Positions 44,219-52,232 of a stretch of 58,793 nucleotides of DNA are shown here, one piece after another (the first letter of the stretch is position 1; each line of letters starts with the position of its first letter). A program made the position numbers and the translations under genes. Below the pieces are notes generated by a model, which saw only the letters and a program-made list of their open reading frames with translations, was not told where the DNA came from and made no database searches. Location: contig NZ_JANHDJ010000009.1 in NCBI RefSeq assembly GCF_024494645.1, forward strand, positions 1 through 58,793. The letters are read 5' to 3'. This DNA comes from Halohasta litorea. Lineage in GTDB: Archaea; Halobacteriota; Halobacteria; Halobacteriales; Haloferacaceae.

Positions 44219-45040
44219 TCAGAGTGATCGGTCAATGTTGTGACTGAGACAAGCAATAGTGAGTTCACGGAACTGCTTCCACCATCGTCGGGAGCGAACA
44301 AACGCACCGTACTTCCGCTTGAGCGTTGAGTTGACCGCCTCGGATTGACTCCGCTGGCCGTAGAGATCAGCGTCTAAGCGCGCGTTCCATGCCTTGTGGA
44401 GCGATGTAAACTCACGATGCTTTATCAGTGGCCGAACCTCGTGTTGCCGGGCAAGTTGCCTGATCTTCTGGTCGTCGTAGCCCTTGTCACCGAGTAGAAT
44501 GCCAATATCCTTGGGGTTGCGCTTGATCAACGACGGCGCAATCTGGCTATCGTGTTTTCGTGTTGTCGTCACGTGGAGATCGAGGATTGCGTTCACTTTC
44601 GTATCGACCAGCAACGTCACTTTGAGCTGCTGAATCGTGAGTTCGGCTCGTTTCGTGTAGTGTTTTGAGGCGTGACTGCGGTCGAATCCTGACGCATCAA
44701 CTCCAACGACACCGCTCGTCGGAAGTAGCGTCGCTGAGAGAGTCAATATGGCACGCCAGACAGCCATATCAAGCCGGTTGAACGCCTTACAAAGCGTTGA
44801 TGGCGTAGGAAGTTCAGCTAATCCGAGGGCGTGACGAATGCGTGGCATCTCGATCAGTTCGTCAAGCAGGCCACGATAGGTCGTGTTCTTCCGAACTTTG
44901 AGACACAGCAAAACAACGTGCTGGGGAAGTGTATAGCGATGTTTGGAGAACTTTGAGGAGTATCGAGAAACCGCTCGGCGTGCCAAATGGATCGCCTTCT
45001 CAGTAAACCGGAGAATCTGCGACTTCGGGAGGGCCTTCAT
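44219..45040 (-). CDS. IS5-family transposase (intact)
   Basis: The 273-residue protein has all DDE residues in order: GVVGVDASGFDRSHASKHYT (first Asp), DIGILLGDKGYDDQKIRQLA (second Asp) and SEAVNSTLKRKYGAFVRSRR (Glu). The N-terminal part (TTYRGLLDELIEMPRIRHAL, PTPSTLCKAFNRLDMAVWRA) is the usual helical DNA-binding region. It is more divergent from the 27.1-kb and 40.7-kb fragments than those are from each other, so two IS5 subgroups are present. The frame is complete and may be active. Confidence 0.88.
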   Translation of the reverse strand: MKALPKSQILRFTEKAIHLARRAVSRYSSKFSKHRYTLPQHVVLLCLKVRKNTTYRGLLDELIEMPRIRHALGLAELPTPSTLCKAFNRLDMAVWRAILTLSATLLPTSGVVGVDASGFDRSHASKHYTKRAELTIQQLKVTLLVDTKVNAILDLHVTTTRKHDSQIAPSLIKRNPKDIGILLGDKGYDDQKIRQLARQHEVRPLIKHREFTSLHKAWNARLDADLYGQRSQSEAVNSTLKRKYGAFVRSRRWWKQFRELTIACLSHNIDRSL

Positions 45041-45133
45041 CTCGTCGAATTACACGGCGAACATGTAACTCTCTGAGGATTTCAACAGAGCCAAACAGCA
45101 CTATATCCAGCTTCGCTCAATTGGATAGTTTGA

Positions 45134-45259
45134 CTCGGATTTCACTACGACCGTCTGATCGGGCAAACGGTTCGGTGGACTCTGGTTGCTGCTGTGTCCC
45201 TCGTTCTCTGGGCACCGATGAGTGCGGCTTACGTTCCGCGGAGAAGTGCCGCGGCGTAG
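45134..45259 (+). pseudogene. C-terminal membrane-segment fragment beside the IS element
   Basis: The plus-strand frame reads FHYDRLIGQTVRWTLVAAVS, LVLWAPMSAAYVPRRSAAA and then stops. It looks like the last transmembrane helix and tail of an integral membrane protein. A stop at 45131 and the transposon end at 45093 show the rest was lost. The family cannot be told. It may have been part of the metal island that follows. Confidence 0.35.
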
Positions 45260-45327
45260 GAACAGGTCTTCGAAGGACTCCTGAGCGAGGGACCTCAGGC
45301 GTGTAGAAATGGCGACGACACCGCGCC

Positions 45328-46074
45328 TTACCGAGATGGGTCTTCACTCCCAGTCTCCAACCGTTCACGACGCTTCTGGAACTCTTCTTCGTCGATCTCG
45401 CCTCGTGCGTAACGACGTTGGAGGGTTTCCATAGCGGAATCGTCACTCTCTGGAGGTGCATCGCCTCGACCCATTGCCCAGTAGAGGAAGCCGCCGACCA
45501 GCCCCAGCATCCCGAGTGCCCCGCCGACGAACGGCAGCCCACCGAACCATCCACCGTTCCGGCCGTGCATCATCCCTGGACCCATCATTCCGCCATCGGT
45601 ACTCCCACTGCCGTCGACGTCCGAGCCGACGGCAACGGCGCCGTTCTGGACGATCGTTTCGCTGTCTGGGACCTCGCCGTCCGGGATCGGGCTGTCTTCA
45701 GCTGGACCGCCAGGGCTACCAACGACGATGCGACCGACCATGCCGACCGTCTTGTGAGGGATGCAGTAGTAGTCGTACGTTCCGGGCACCTCGAACGTGT
45801 GCTCGAAGCTCCCCTGCGAGATGGTCCCGCTGTCGAAGGCGGTGGCGTCGGCGGGAACGCGGTCCGGATAGGCCGTCGCCGAGTGAGCTCCGGCTGCTAT
45901 CTCGAAGCGGACGGTCGTGCCAGGTTCGACGTGGAGCCCGATCGGGTCGAAGTAGTTGTTGCCCATCTTCACGACGGGCGTCTCCTGTGCGGCGACTGGT
46001 TGGGTGAATCCCGCACTCGCGACTGTGCCAGCACCGAGCGCTCCCAGGAACTGGCGTCTACTGTAGTCTGTCAT
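45328..46074 (-). CDS. Halocyanin-like blue copper protein fused to a SHOCT tail
   Basis: The 248-residue protein starts MTDYSRRQFLGALGAGTVAS, a twin-arginine signal. Residues about 35-125 form a plastocyanin-type domain (VVKMGNNYFDPIGLHVEPGT, AGAHSATAYPD with the first His, and YDYYCIPHKTVGMVGRI with the Cys-His-Met ligands). A linker with MMGPGMMHG, a membrane helix (GGLPFVGGALGMLGLVGGFL) and a SHOCT motif (MET-LQRRYARGEIDEEEFQKRRE) follow. The order suggests an outside copper domain anchored by a C-terminal helix with SHOCT inside. Fusion of halocyanin with SHOCT is uncommon in my experience. It is the last gene of a minus-strand series of metal-handling genes. Confidence 0.82.
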   Translation of the reverse strand: MTDYSRRQFLGALGAGTVASAGFTQPVAAQETPVVKMGNNYFDPIGLHVEPGTTVRFEIAAGAHSATAYPDRVPADATAFDSGTISQGSFEHTFEVPGTYDYYCIPHKTVGMVGRIVVGSPGGPAEDSPIPDGEVPDSETIVQNGAVAVGSDVDGSGSTDGGMMGPGMMHGRNGGWFGGLPFVGGALGMLGLVGGFLYWAMGRGDAPPESDDSAMETLQRRYARGEIDEEEFQKRRERLETGSEDPSR

Positions 46075-46093
46075 TGTAGCTGGTTGGCTTCTG

Positions 46094-46402
46094 TTATCCA
46101 CGGATGATGCTGGCGAGCCGGTTCGTGAGTCCGGGCGATTGCTGGCCGGCGCTCTCGATGGCAGCCTCCAATTCGTCCCGGTCGACGATGCCGATGAACT
46201 CGGCCGTCTGTTCCCCGTTTGCATACACGAGCGTCGTTGGCGTCTTTCGGACACCGTACTCCTCGGCCGTCTCCAGATCGGTCTGGATGTCGACCTCCCG
46301 GAACTCGACATCCGGATACGCATCTTCGATACCCTCGTTTTTCTCTCGCTGCGTTGCGCACGCTCCACAAGTCTCCTGTGTGAACAGGATAACTTCCGTC
46401 AT
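46094..46402 (-). CDS. Thioredoxin-like protein
   Basis: The 102-residue protein starts MTEVILFTQETCGACATQRE with a redox CGAC motif at residues 12-15. It continues EFREVDIQTDLETAEEYGVR and KTPTTLVYANGEQTAEFIGI with the cis-Pro (KTPT). The compact domain resembles glutaredoxin-like thioredoxins. No signal peptide, so it acts in the cytoplasm. It lies 20 bases upstream of the halocyanin gene. A role in keeping metal-binding thiols reduced is a reasonable guess. Confidence 0.82.
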   Translation of the reverse strand: MTEVILFTQETCGACATQREKNEGIEDAYPDVEFREVDIQTDLETAEEYGVRKTPTTLVYANGEQTAEFIGIVDRDELEAAIESAGQQSPGLTNRLASIIRG

Positions 46403-46525
46403 AGTAGCTAGTATGGTCTTATGCTTTTAGCACACTTCTATTCACATCCGAAAGCTGTGAGGGTCACAGATTTCGGATTCCAAGGGGCCGGACGTGAGTA
46501 ACGCCGGAGGTTGGTGGTCGGGCCG

Positions 46526-46879
46526 TCACTCCGAGCGTTCGAGCTTGTTCCGACGCGCCTCGAACTCTTCCTCGGTGAGATCTCCGCGGGCGTATGCCAT
46601 ACGCAGCTCCTCCATTGCGGGATTCCGCGACGACTGCGATGCCGTCACGCGACGGAAGACGAGATATCCGCCACCGAGCAGGAGGAGGAGGAAGACCAGC
46701 TGGACGAGCATCCCGACGAGTGGCCACCAGCCGCTGGTCGTCCCGTATCCACCCATCATTCCACCGTATCCCATCATCCCGCCGAATCCCATCCCCATCG
46801 TGAGCAAGGGGAGGACGATGATCGCCCCGAGGATGAGGAGGACGATGGTTGTGGTGTCGAGTTGGTTTGATGATGTCAT
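46526..46879 (-). CDS. Gly/Met-rich membrane protein with SHOCT domain
   Basis: The 117-residue protein has a membrane helix (TTTIVLLILGAIIVLPLLTM), a Gly/Met-rich stretch (MGMGFGGMMGYGGMMGGYG), a second helix (WPLVGMLVQLVFLLLLLGGG) and a C-terminal SHOCT motif (MEELRMAYARGDLTEEEFEA). The Met-rich stretch would lie outside and could bind Cu(I) through thioether groups. It is the second of three SHOCT proteins in this run. The stop is at 46526 and the start is 3 bases after the DUF302 stop. Confidence 0.75.
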   Translation of the reverse strand: MTSSNQLDTTTIVLLILGAIIVLPLLTMGMGFGGMMGYGGMMGGYGTTSGWWPLVGMLVQLVFLLLLLGGGYLVFRRVTASQSSRNPAMEELRMAYARGDLTEEEFEARRNKLERSE

Positions 46880-46882
46880 GGT

Positions 46883-47299
46883 TCAGATCTCGGTCGATGA
46901 TTCGAGTTCGTCCGCGACGCTGGCGAGAACGCGTTCGAACCGGTCGTGGACCTCGTTCGCGATCGAGTCGAGTGCCTCGTTGTCGGCGATGCCGACGAGC
47001 TGTTGTGGGTCGACGGCACTCACCATGACCTCGCCGCCGTCGGTTTCGTAGACAATGACGTTACACGGGAGGAGTGCGCCGAGTTCGATCTCTTCGTTCA
47101 GGCCCTCGTGTGCCAGCCCCGGGTTGCACGCACCGAGGATGCAGTACTGTCGAAACTCCTCGCCGAGTTTCTCCTCGAGCGTCGCTTGGACGTCGATGTC
47201 ACAGAGGACGCCGAATCCTTCGTCTTTGAGCGCCGCAATCGTCGTGTCGACGACGTCGTCGAACTCACCGGTGACTGAAGTCTGTATTGTGTATTCCAT
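46883..47299 (-). CDS. DUF302-family protein
   Basis: The 138-residue protein begins MEYTIQTSVTGEFDDVVDTT, then ALKDEGFGVLCDIDVQATLE, YCILGACNPGLAHEGLNEEI and LLPCNVIVYETDGGEVMVSA. DUF302 proteins are small cytoplasmic or periplasmic proteins often found beside metal-resistance genes. The conserved Cys pair (ILGACNPG, LLPCNVIV) is present. The biochemical role is unknown. A 6-bp inverted repeat accccg/cggggt (47310-47325) lies 11 bases before its ATG and may be an operator. Confidence 0.8.
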   Translation of the reverse strand: MEYTIQTSVTGEFDDVVDTTIAALKDEGFGVLCDIDVQATLEEKLGEEFRQYCILGACNPGLAHEGLNEEIELGALLPCNVIVYETDGGEVMVSAVDPQQLVGIADNEALDSIANEVHDRFERVLASVADELESSTEI

Positions 47300-47394
47300 G
47301 AAGTATCATACCCCGTCTACGGGGTTAACGGTTGGGTGCCGCAACGGCGGCCGTTGGGAATATGATGTATCGGCTGGAACAGCAGCTGCTCCAG

Positions 47395-47748
47395 TCATCC
47401 GGTGCGTTCGAGCTGTTCTCGCCGCCGATCGAATTCGTCATCCGAGAGCTCTCCGCGGGCGTAGCGCTCACGGAGAACCGACAGCGACTGCTCTTCGTTC
47501 CCACCGGAGCCTCGATTGAGGAGCGCATAGACAATGTAGAGCGGAACGGCGATGAGGAGCCCCATCCAGAGGAACCCCCAGAGCCCCATCGCTCCACCGA
47601 AGAGGCCCCAGCCGCCCCCCATCATGCCGCCGCCGTAGCTCCCACTACCGTGGGCAACAGCCGGTCCAGTCGCCGCAACTAGCAGCGGGACGGCGAGGAT
47701 CGCGAGTCGCCGAGCAGTGCGTCCGATGTGAGTGGTGAGTTGCGTCAT
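47395..47748 (-). CDS. Gly/Met-rich membrane protein with SHOCT domain, with signal peptide
   Basis: The 117-residue protein starts MTQLTTHIGRTARRLAILAV, PLLVAATGPAVAHGSGS, a signal-peptide-like start. It is followed by a Gly/Met motif (GGGMMGGGWGLFGGAMGL), a helix (WGFLWMGLLIAVPLYIVYAL) and a C-terminal SHOCT motif (LSVLRERYARGELSDDEFDR). It is the third SHOCT protein in the run. The design matches the other two: short outside Met/Gly-rich loop, one anchor and SHOCT inside. Function is unknown. Confidence 0.72.
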   Translation of the reverse strand: MTQLTTHIGRTARRLAILAVPLLVAATGPAVAHGSGSYGGGMMGGGWGLFGGAMGLWGFLWMGLLIAVPLYIVYALLNRGSGGNEEQSLSVLRERYARGELSDDEFDRRREQLERTG

Positions 47749-47805
47749 TATCTTGCGTTGGTGAGTTGTGGTGTTCGATTGGAGCGATCGAAACGGCCAG
47801 AGCCG

Positions 47806-48126
47806 TCAGCAGTGGCCCTGCCCGTACATCCCGCCGTTGTAGCCGTCGTCAGCCCCGTCGTGGTATTCCCCGTCAGCCATGTCCTGGGCCATCTCGTCGA
47901 CGGTCACACCCATGTGCGACTCCATCCACTCGACGCTACCCGGGCCCATGTGTTCGGTCATCTGTGCCTCCATCCAAGTGGCCCATTCATCTGCGGTGGC
48001 ATTGTCCGTAGGCGCGTCGTCAGCGGTCGTTGCGTTGTCGTGTGCGCTGACTGCTGGTGCGGCGAACGCGAGTCCGACAATCGCGAGCGCCACGAGCAGC
48101 CACCGGCCGAGTTTGAAGTTGGTCAT
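47806..48126 (-). CDS. Secreted Met/His-rich small protein
   Basis: The 106-residue protein has a signal peptide (MTNFKLGRWLLVALAIVGLA followed by FAAPAVSA). The mature part is acidic and rich in Met and His: WATWMEAQMTEHMGPGSVEW, MESHMGVTVDEMAQDMADGE and a tail YHDGADDGYNGGMYGQGHC. The single C-terminal Cys is in GQGHC. The Met/His spacing fits a copper-binding sequestration protein. No named family. Upstream (about 48190-48215) a direct repeat agaacgt may be part of an operator. Confidence 0.68.
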   Translation of the reverse strand: MTNFKLGRWLLVALAIVGLAFAAPAVSAHDNATTADDAPTDNATADEWATWMEAQMTEHMGPGSVEWMESHMGVTVDEMAQDMADGEYHDGADDGYNGGMYGQGHC

Positions 48127-48294
48127 TGTCTCTCTCCTCGGTTACTCGTAGGCCTGCTCGGGAGTTATCGACATGGGTGTGAATCCATACAGGAGAACGT
48201 TCGAGAACGTCTATAACATCTTCTAACCGTTTTGCTCGAGGGAGACCGTTCATACCTACGGAATTCGAGAGGGAGAGCGCCCGATAGATAGCGA

Positions 48295-48894
48295 CTATTT
48301 TCCCGGTTGTTGCTGCCGAAGGTCATCACTCGGATACACACGATAGGTCCGACCCTGTCGTTCCCGATACAGCAGACCTCGCTCCTCGAGTGAACTCACG
48401 GTCTGGCTTACTTTACTCTTCGAGAACTCAGATCGATCCCGAAGTTCAATCTGCGTGATTCCGGGGGAGTTCAGGACGGGTTCGAGGACGCGTCGTTCAT
48501 CATCCGGTAAGAGATCGAGAACGCGTGCTTGGGGGTCCGATTCAGGATTGATAGACGTCGCCGGTGCAGCGTCATCATCCATCGACGTAGCTGTTGCCGC
48601 CGATGTCTGTGCAGGATCGACAGGCGCCGTTGTGTCGGCCACTTCTGGATCGGTGAGTTCTCCCCGGACCACGTAATAGACGCCACCGATAACGCCAGCA
48701 ACCAGCAGGGTTCCAACCACGTACCAGAGGGGGTCTGGGCCGTGCATCGTTCCCATAGATGAACCCATCATTGACCCCATCGATTGCTCGATAGCCCGAC
48801 GCTGTTGATAGGCCCGCCAACTGAGTACCCCGCCGGCCAGGAGAACGAACCCGAGAAGCACACCGACGACAGTATCTGCTCGACGGCGATTCAT
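48295..48894 (-). CDS. Membrane-anchored winged-HTH regulator with Met-rich loop
   Basis: The 199-residue protein has helix 1 (VVGVLLGFVLLAGGVLSWRA), then a loop of Met and Ser/Gly (SMGSMMGSSMGTMHG, residues about 39-53), helix 2 (LWYVVGTLLVAGVIGGVYYV), an acidic linker and a winged HTH (VLEPVLNSPGITQIELRDRS, FSKSKVSQTVSSLEERGLLY, residues about 135-185). The Met-rich loop should face outside and could bind Cu(I). The HTH is inside. The layout suggests a one-component sensor of external copper that acts on nearby genes. It lies next to the permease gene on the same strand. Confidence 0.75.
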   Translation of the reverse strand: MNRRRADTVVGVLLGFVLLAGGVLSWRAYQQRRAIEQSMGSMMGSSMGTMHGPDPLWYVVGTLLVAGVIGGVYYVVRGELTDPEVADTTAPVDPAQTSAATATSMDDDAAPATSINPESDPQARVLDLLPDDERRVLEPVLNSPGITQIELRDRSEFSKSKVSQTVSSLEERGLLYRERQGRTYRVYPSDDLRQQQPGK

Positions 48895-49019
48895 ATGACA
48901 GCCCCGAGTTGCGGGATTTGACTATTCATACCGTCTATTTGAGCGCAGTAGGTGTGACAATTGCGGATTGAAACTGTGATGATGAAGTGCTTCACAGCGG
49001 ATGAACCACAGTACATCTA

Positions 49020-50408
49020 TCAGTGATCGTGATCGTGGTTTGTTATCTGCGGGCTTTGATCAGCAAATTCCGTGGGCTCTTCCTCGAATGCCCGCTTACA
49101 GGTCTTCGAGCAAAAATAGTACGTCATCCCATCATTGGACGCACTCGGCCCCTCATCGTCGGTCCGCATGCCACACACCGGATCACGATACTGACCTGGT
49201 GCGCCGATTCCACGTCGGTAGACATACAGGAGGAACCCGGAGAGCGCGAAGGCGATAATATTGAGGTAGAACGTGTAGTTGAGCTCGAAGTACGTCTGTT
49301 CGGTCGCCGTCTCGCCACCGGCCAGATCTGGTACGATGCCGAGGGCGTCGAACAGCAACTCCATGAGGAAGCCAGTGAACGCCATCGTCACGAAGAAGAC
49401 GCCAAGGATGTACAGCATGATCTTCCAGCCGTAGTACTTCCGGTAGACGTTCAGCACGGGCACGGTGATGAGGTCGGCGTAGACGAACGCGATGATCCCG
49501 GCGAAGCTGACGCCACCGCCCCACAGCGCGACGGCGAACGGGACGTTGCCCATACTGCCGACGAAACTGAGGACGGCGATGATGACGCCCATGACGGCGT
49601 TCTCGGCAGTCACGAGCAGGCCGTCGCCCTGAATGAACAGCGTGTTCCACACCCACTGCGGGACGAAGACGATGACGAACCCAGAAATAAGGAAGCCGGC
49701 GACGATGTCTTTCCAGATCATCGACCACTCCTTGCGGTACTGATTCCCGACCTTGTACCAGCCACCCCACGACAGCAACTCGTCACGCCACCCGCCGCTA
49801 CTCGACGTCTCCTGGCGATAGGTCTCCATACAGCCCTCCGAGCAGAATTTGAGCGTCTCACCGCCGTCGGTCGTGAGCGTGTACTCGTCTTTCCCCTCCA
49901 TCCCGCAGGTGGGATCTTCCGTGACGCCCGCCTGGCGGTCGCGCTCGTTGAGCTTCTCGCGGACTTCGTTAAACAGGTTTTCGGGAAGCGTAAGGTGGAC
50001 GATGGCGGCCATGACGGCGATGAGAATCAGGCCGCCGAGCAGTTCCGCGACGAGGAACTCCCAGCCAAGCAGGATGAGAATCATCAGCCCTAGTTCGACG
50101 ATGAGGTTCGTCGACGCGAACATGAACGCGAGGAAGTTCACCGCGTGCGCCCCCTTCTTGAACAGGCCCTTCCCGATGGCGACGGCGCCGAAGCTACAGC
50201 CACTGCTTGCTGCTCCGAACACAGTCGCCTTGGTAAGTCCAGTTAGATCGCCCTCACCCAGCACCTGTGCCATCCGCTCCTTCGAGACGTAGACCTGGAC
50301 CAGACTCGTAATCGTGAGGCCCATGATGATCGCCCACGCCGCCGTCCAGAGAAATCCGACACCGATACGAAGGGATTCAAGAACTCCGTCGATTATCGTC
50401 GCCTGCAT
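49020..50408 (-). CDS. Permease (ArsP/DUF318-like) with two TRASH/YHS metal-binding domains
   Basis: The 462-residue protein has a first bundle of helices with the signature ATVFGAASSGCSFGAVAIGK. A cysteine domain (DPTCGMEGKDEY, LKFCSEGCMETYRQ, residues about 167-203) follows, then more helices including NVPFAVALWGGGVSFAGIIA and YADLITVPVL, and a second such domain (DPVCGMR, TYYFCSKTCKRAFEE) before a His-rich tail (NHDHDH). The permease family moves thiol-reactive ligands or metals (for example arsenicals). The TRASH/YHS domains bind soft metals. The family and metal context support a heavy-metal transporter. Substrate is not determined. Confidence 0.82.
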   Translation of the reverse strand: MQATIIDGVLESLRIGVGFLWTAAWAIIMGLTITSLVQVYVSKERMAQVLGEGDLTGLTKATVFGAASSGCSFGAVAIGKGLFKKGAHAVNFLAFMFASTNLIVELGLMILILLGWEFLVAELLGGLILIAVMAAIVHLTLPENLFNEVREKLNERDRQAGVTEDPTCGMEGKDEYTLTTDGGETLKFCSEGCMETYRQETSSSGGWRDELLSWGGWYKVGNQYRKEWSMIWKDIVAGFLISGFVIVFVPQWVWNTLFIQGDGLLVTAENAVMGVIIAVLSFVGSMGNVPFAVALWGGGVSFAGIIAFVYADLITVPVLNVYRKYYGWKIMLYILGVFFVTMAFTGFLMELLFDALGIVPDLAGGETATEQTYFELNYTFYLNIIAFALSGFLLYVYRRGIGAPGQYRDPVCGMRTDDEGPSASNDGMTYYFCSKTCKRAFEEEPTEFADQSPQITNHDHDH

Positions 50409-50736
50409 AGGTGTATCATTGTAGGGATCATCTATTGCGGTTTTGATTAGAATATACTGCCTATGAGGGTATCAGTACTATGGCATCGTAACCGTCGGCC
50501 ATAGATGATCTATCGTGAAGAGGGGAAAACATTGCAAACCTCCACAAGCTCCACGGAATCCGACTTCAGATTCAAAAGGGGAATCTGATTAAATCACGCC
50601 GACGTATTAGAGGCTAATGGGACCAGTAGAGACCGATGATATCCCAAATGAGGGGAACACCACCTGGAAGAACAGCCTTCGCCGGCCTGCTCGGTTGTCC
50701 AGTACGGTAACTGTCACATCCACTTCCTAATTTACG
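50409..50736. other. Promoter region between permease and amidohydrolase
   Basis: About 330 bases separate divergent genes. AT-rich stretches (gattagaatatactgcc near 50450) upstream of the permease could be promoter elements. I see no convincing repeat or small gene. Confidence 0.35.
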
Positions 50737-52203
50737 ATGGCTGTCGATCTGGCAATCCATGATGCACTCGTTCTCACAGCCGACGAGCGGAACCGCCTGT
50801 ACGAGCGCGGCACAGTATGCATCACCGATGGCTGTATCGAAGAAGTCCGACCATCACGTGCAGGAGACGGAGAATTAGAAGCGTCCACCGTTATCGACGG
50901 GAACGGGAAACTGGTGATGCCGGGGTTGGTTAACGCCCACACGCACTTGGAGATGACACCGCTCATCGGTGCGTTTAGCGAACTCGAGCTGACGGAGATG
51001 CTTGGGAGTGGGACGGCCTTGTTTAACAGATTAGGGAACGGCGAATTCGAGTACCTCGTCGAGGCAGGCGTCGAGCTCGCAGCGCTCAATTTCCTCTTGG
51101 GCGGTGTCACGACCGTGAACTCGATGGACGCACGGCCTGCCGCAGGTGCAGAGGCGTTCGGGGAAGCAGGGCTCCGCGGATTTTTCGGCCCGGCGATCTC
51201 GGACCTCTTCTGGGACCAACCAGTCGATCAGCAGTTCTCCCGTGCTCGCGAGTTCGTCGAAACGTACCACGACACGTACGAGGGCCGAATCAGGGCGACG
51301 ATCTGCCCGCACGACGACTGGTCGTGTACCAGGCAGCTGTGGGAACGGACCGCGTCCCTCGCCGCAGAGTACCCGGACCTGCTCGTCCACACGCACTTGC
51401 TCGAACTCGAGGAGAGTAACACGATGGCACGAGCGAACGGTGGCGAGGACTCGGTGGGATTGCTCGACGACGTTGGACTCCTGGACGACCGACTGGTCGC
51501 TGCTCACTTCCGCCTCGCCGACGAAGAGGACATCCAGCGAACCGCCGAGGCGGACGCGGCTGTTGCGCACTGCCCGTCCGTCTTCTGTTACTGGAATCCG
51601 GACGGGGAGACGCAGTGGACGCCCGTTCCCGAGCTTCGAGCCGCCGGCGTCGACGTCGGAGTAGGGATTGACGACCACTACTGGCACGACTCGTACAGCA
51701 TGTTCGGTGAAGCGCGGCAAGCTCGGCTGGCGGCAAATCTCAAGCGTTCAGCCGGGCAGTTCGACTCGATGGAACTGATACGAATGCTCACTATTGAAGG
51801 CGCACGCGCGCTGGGGATGGGCGACGAGATCGGCAGTATTGAAGCGGGAAAGCGCGCGGATATTATCCTCCTCGACGTCGACAAACCGAAGTTCACGCCA
51901 CGGACCAATATTCCTGCACAGGTCGTGAACAACGCGGTGCCGGCCGACGTCGAGACAGTGATCGTTGACGGCGACGTCGTCCTCCGGAATGGTGTGCCCG
52001 AGACAATGGACTCGGACGACGTGCGACAGCGAGTAAATCAGGCTGTCGAACGCTTCATGGACGAGACAGGCTGGGAGTTAGACATTGGTGGTAGTGAACC
52101 GCCGACCAGCATCGAGACTGTACGGGACCTCCCAAAGCGTGGCCCTGCGCGACTCCTGACTCGCCTCGCGATGCAATCCGCGCGTGATCGGTTCTCCTTC
52201 TAA
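50737..52203 (+). CDS. Metal-dependent amidohydrolase (TrzN/SAH-deaminase-like)
   Basis: The 488-residue protein has the subtype signature of amidohydrolases: MPGLVNAHTHLEMTPL (metal His-x-His at residues about 68-70), VHTHLLELEESN, LVAAHFRLADEEDIQRTAEA, VAHCPSVFCYWNPDGE and VGVGIDDHYWHDSYSMFGEA (metal Asp region). The tail reads GSIEAGKRADIILLDVDKPK. Members remove amine or halide groups from heteroaromatic compounds, including S-adenosylhomocysteine and melamine-type substrates. The substrate cannot be fixed from sequence. It lies between metal genes without obvious functional linkage. Confidence 0.85.
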   Translation: MAVDLAIHDALVLTADERNRLYERGTVCITDGCIEEVRPSRAGDGELEASTVIDGNGKLVMPGLVNAHTHLEMTPLIGAFSELELTEMLGSGTALFNRLGNGEFEYLVEAGVELAALNFLLGGVTTVNSMDARPAAGAEAFGEAGLRGFFGPAISDLFWDQPVDQQFSRAREFVETYHDTYEGRIRATICPHDDWSCTRQLWERTASLAAEYPDLLVHTHLLELEESNTMARANGGEDSVGLLDDVGLLDDRLVAAHFRLADEEDIQRTAEADAAVAHCPSVFCYWNPDGETQWTPVPELRAAGVDVGVGIDDHYWHDSYSMFGEARQARLAANLKRSAGQFDSMELIRMLTIEGARALGMGDEIGSIEAGKRADIILLDVDKPKFTPRTNIPAQVVNNAVPADVETVIVDGDVVLRNGVPETMDSDDVRQRVNQAVERFMDETGWELDIGGSEPPTSIETVRDLPKRGPARLLTRLAMQSARDRFSF

Positions 52204-52232
52204 GACCCTGCCAGCGTAGGGGTGGTTCCCCC

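Larger units (their letters stand above)
43687..45093 (-). mobile_element. IS5-type element with an extra membrane-protein gene
   Basis: Identical 17-bp ends, ggctctgttgaaatcct at 43687-43703 and its reverse complement at 45077-45093, bound a 1407-bp unit. It contains an intact transposase gene and a 134-residue membrane protein gene. A typical element of this type would be about 1 kb, so the extra 0.5 kb is unusual. I see no convincing target duplication (left flank ttaacc, right flank aaacag), so one end may derive from a second copy. Solo ends at 25230 and 32245 show the family was active here. Confidence 0.7.

Noticed and set aside
49023-50093. Plus-strand frame of 356 codons opposite the permease
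   Set aside because: Antisense of the permease, with no motif and no start context.
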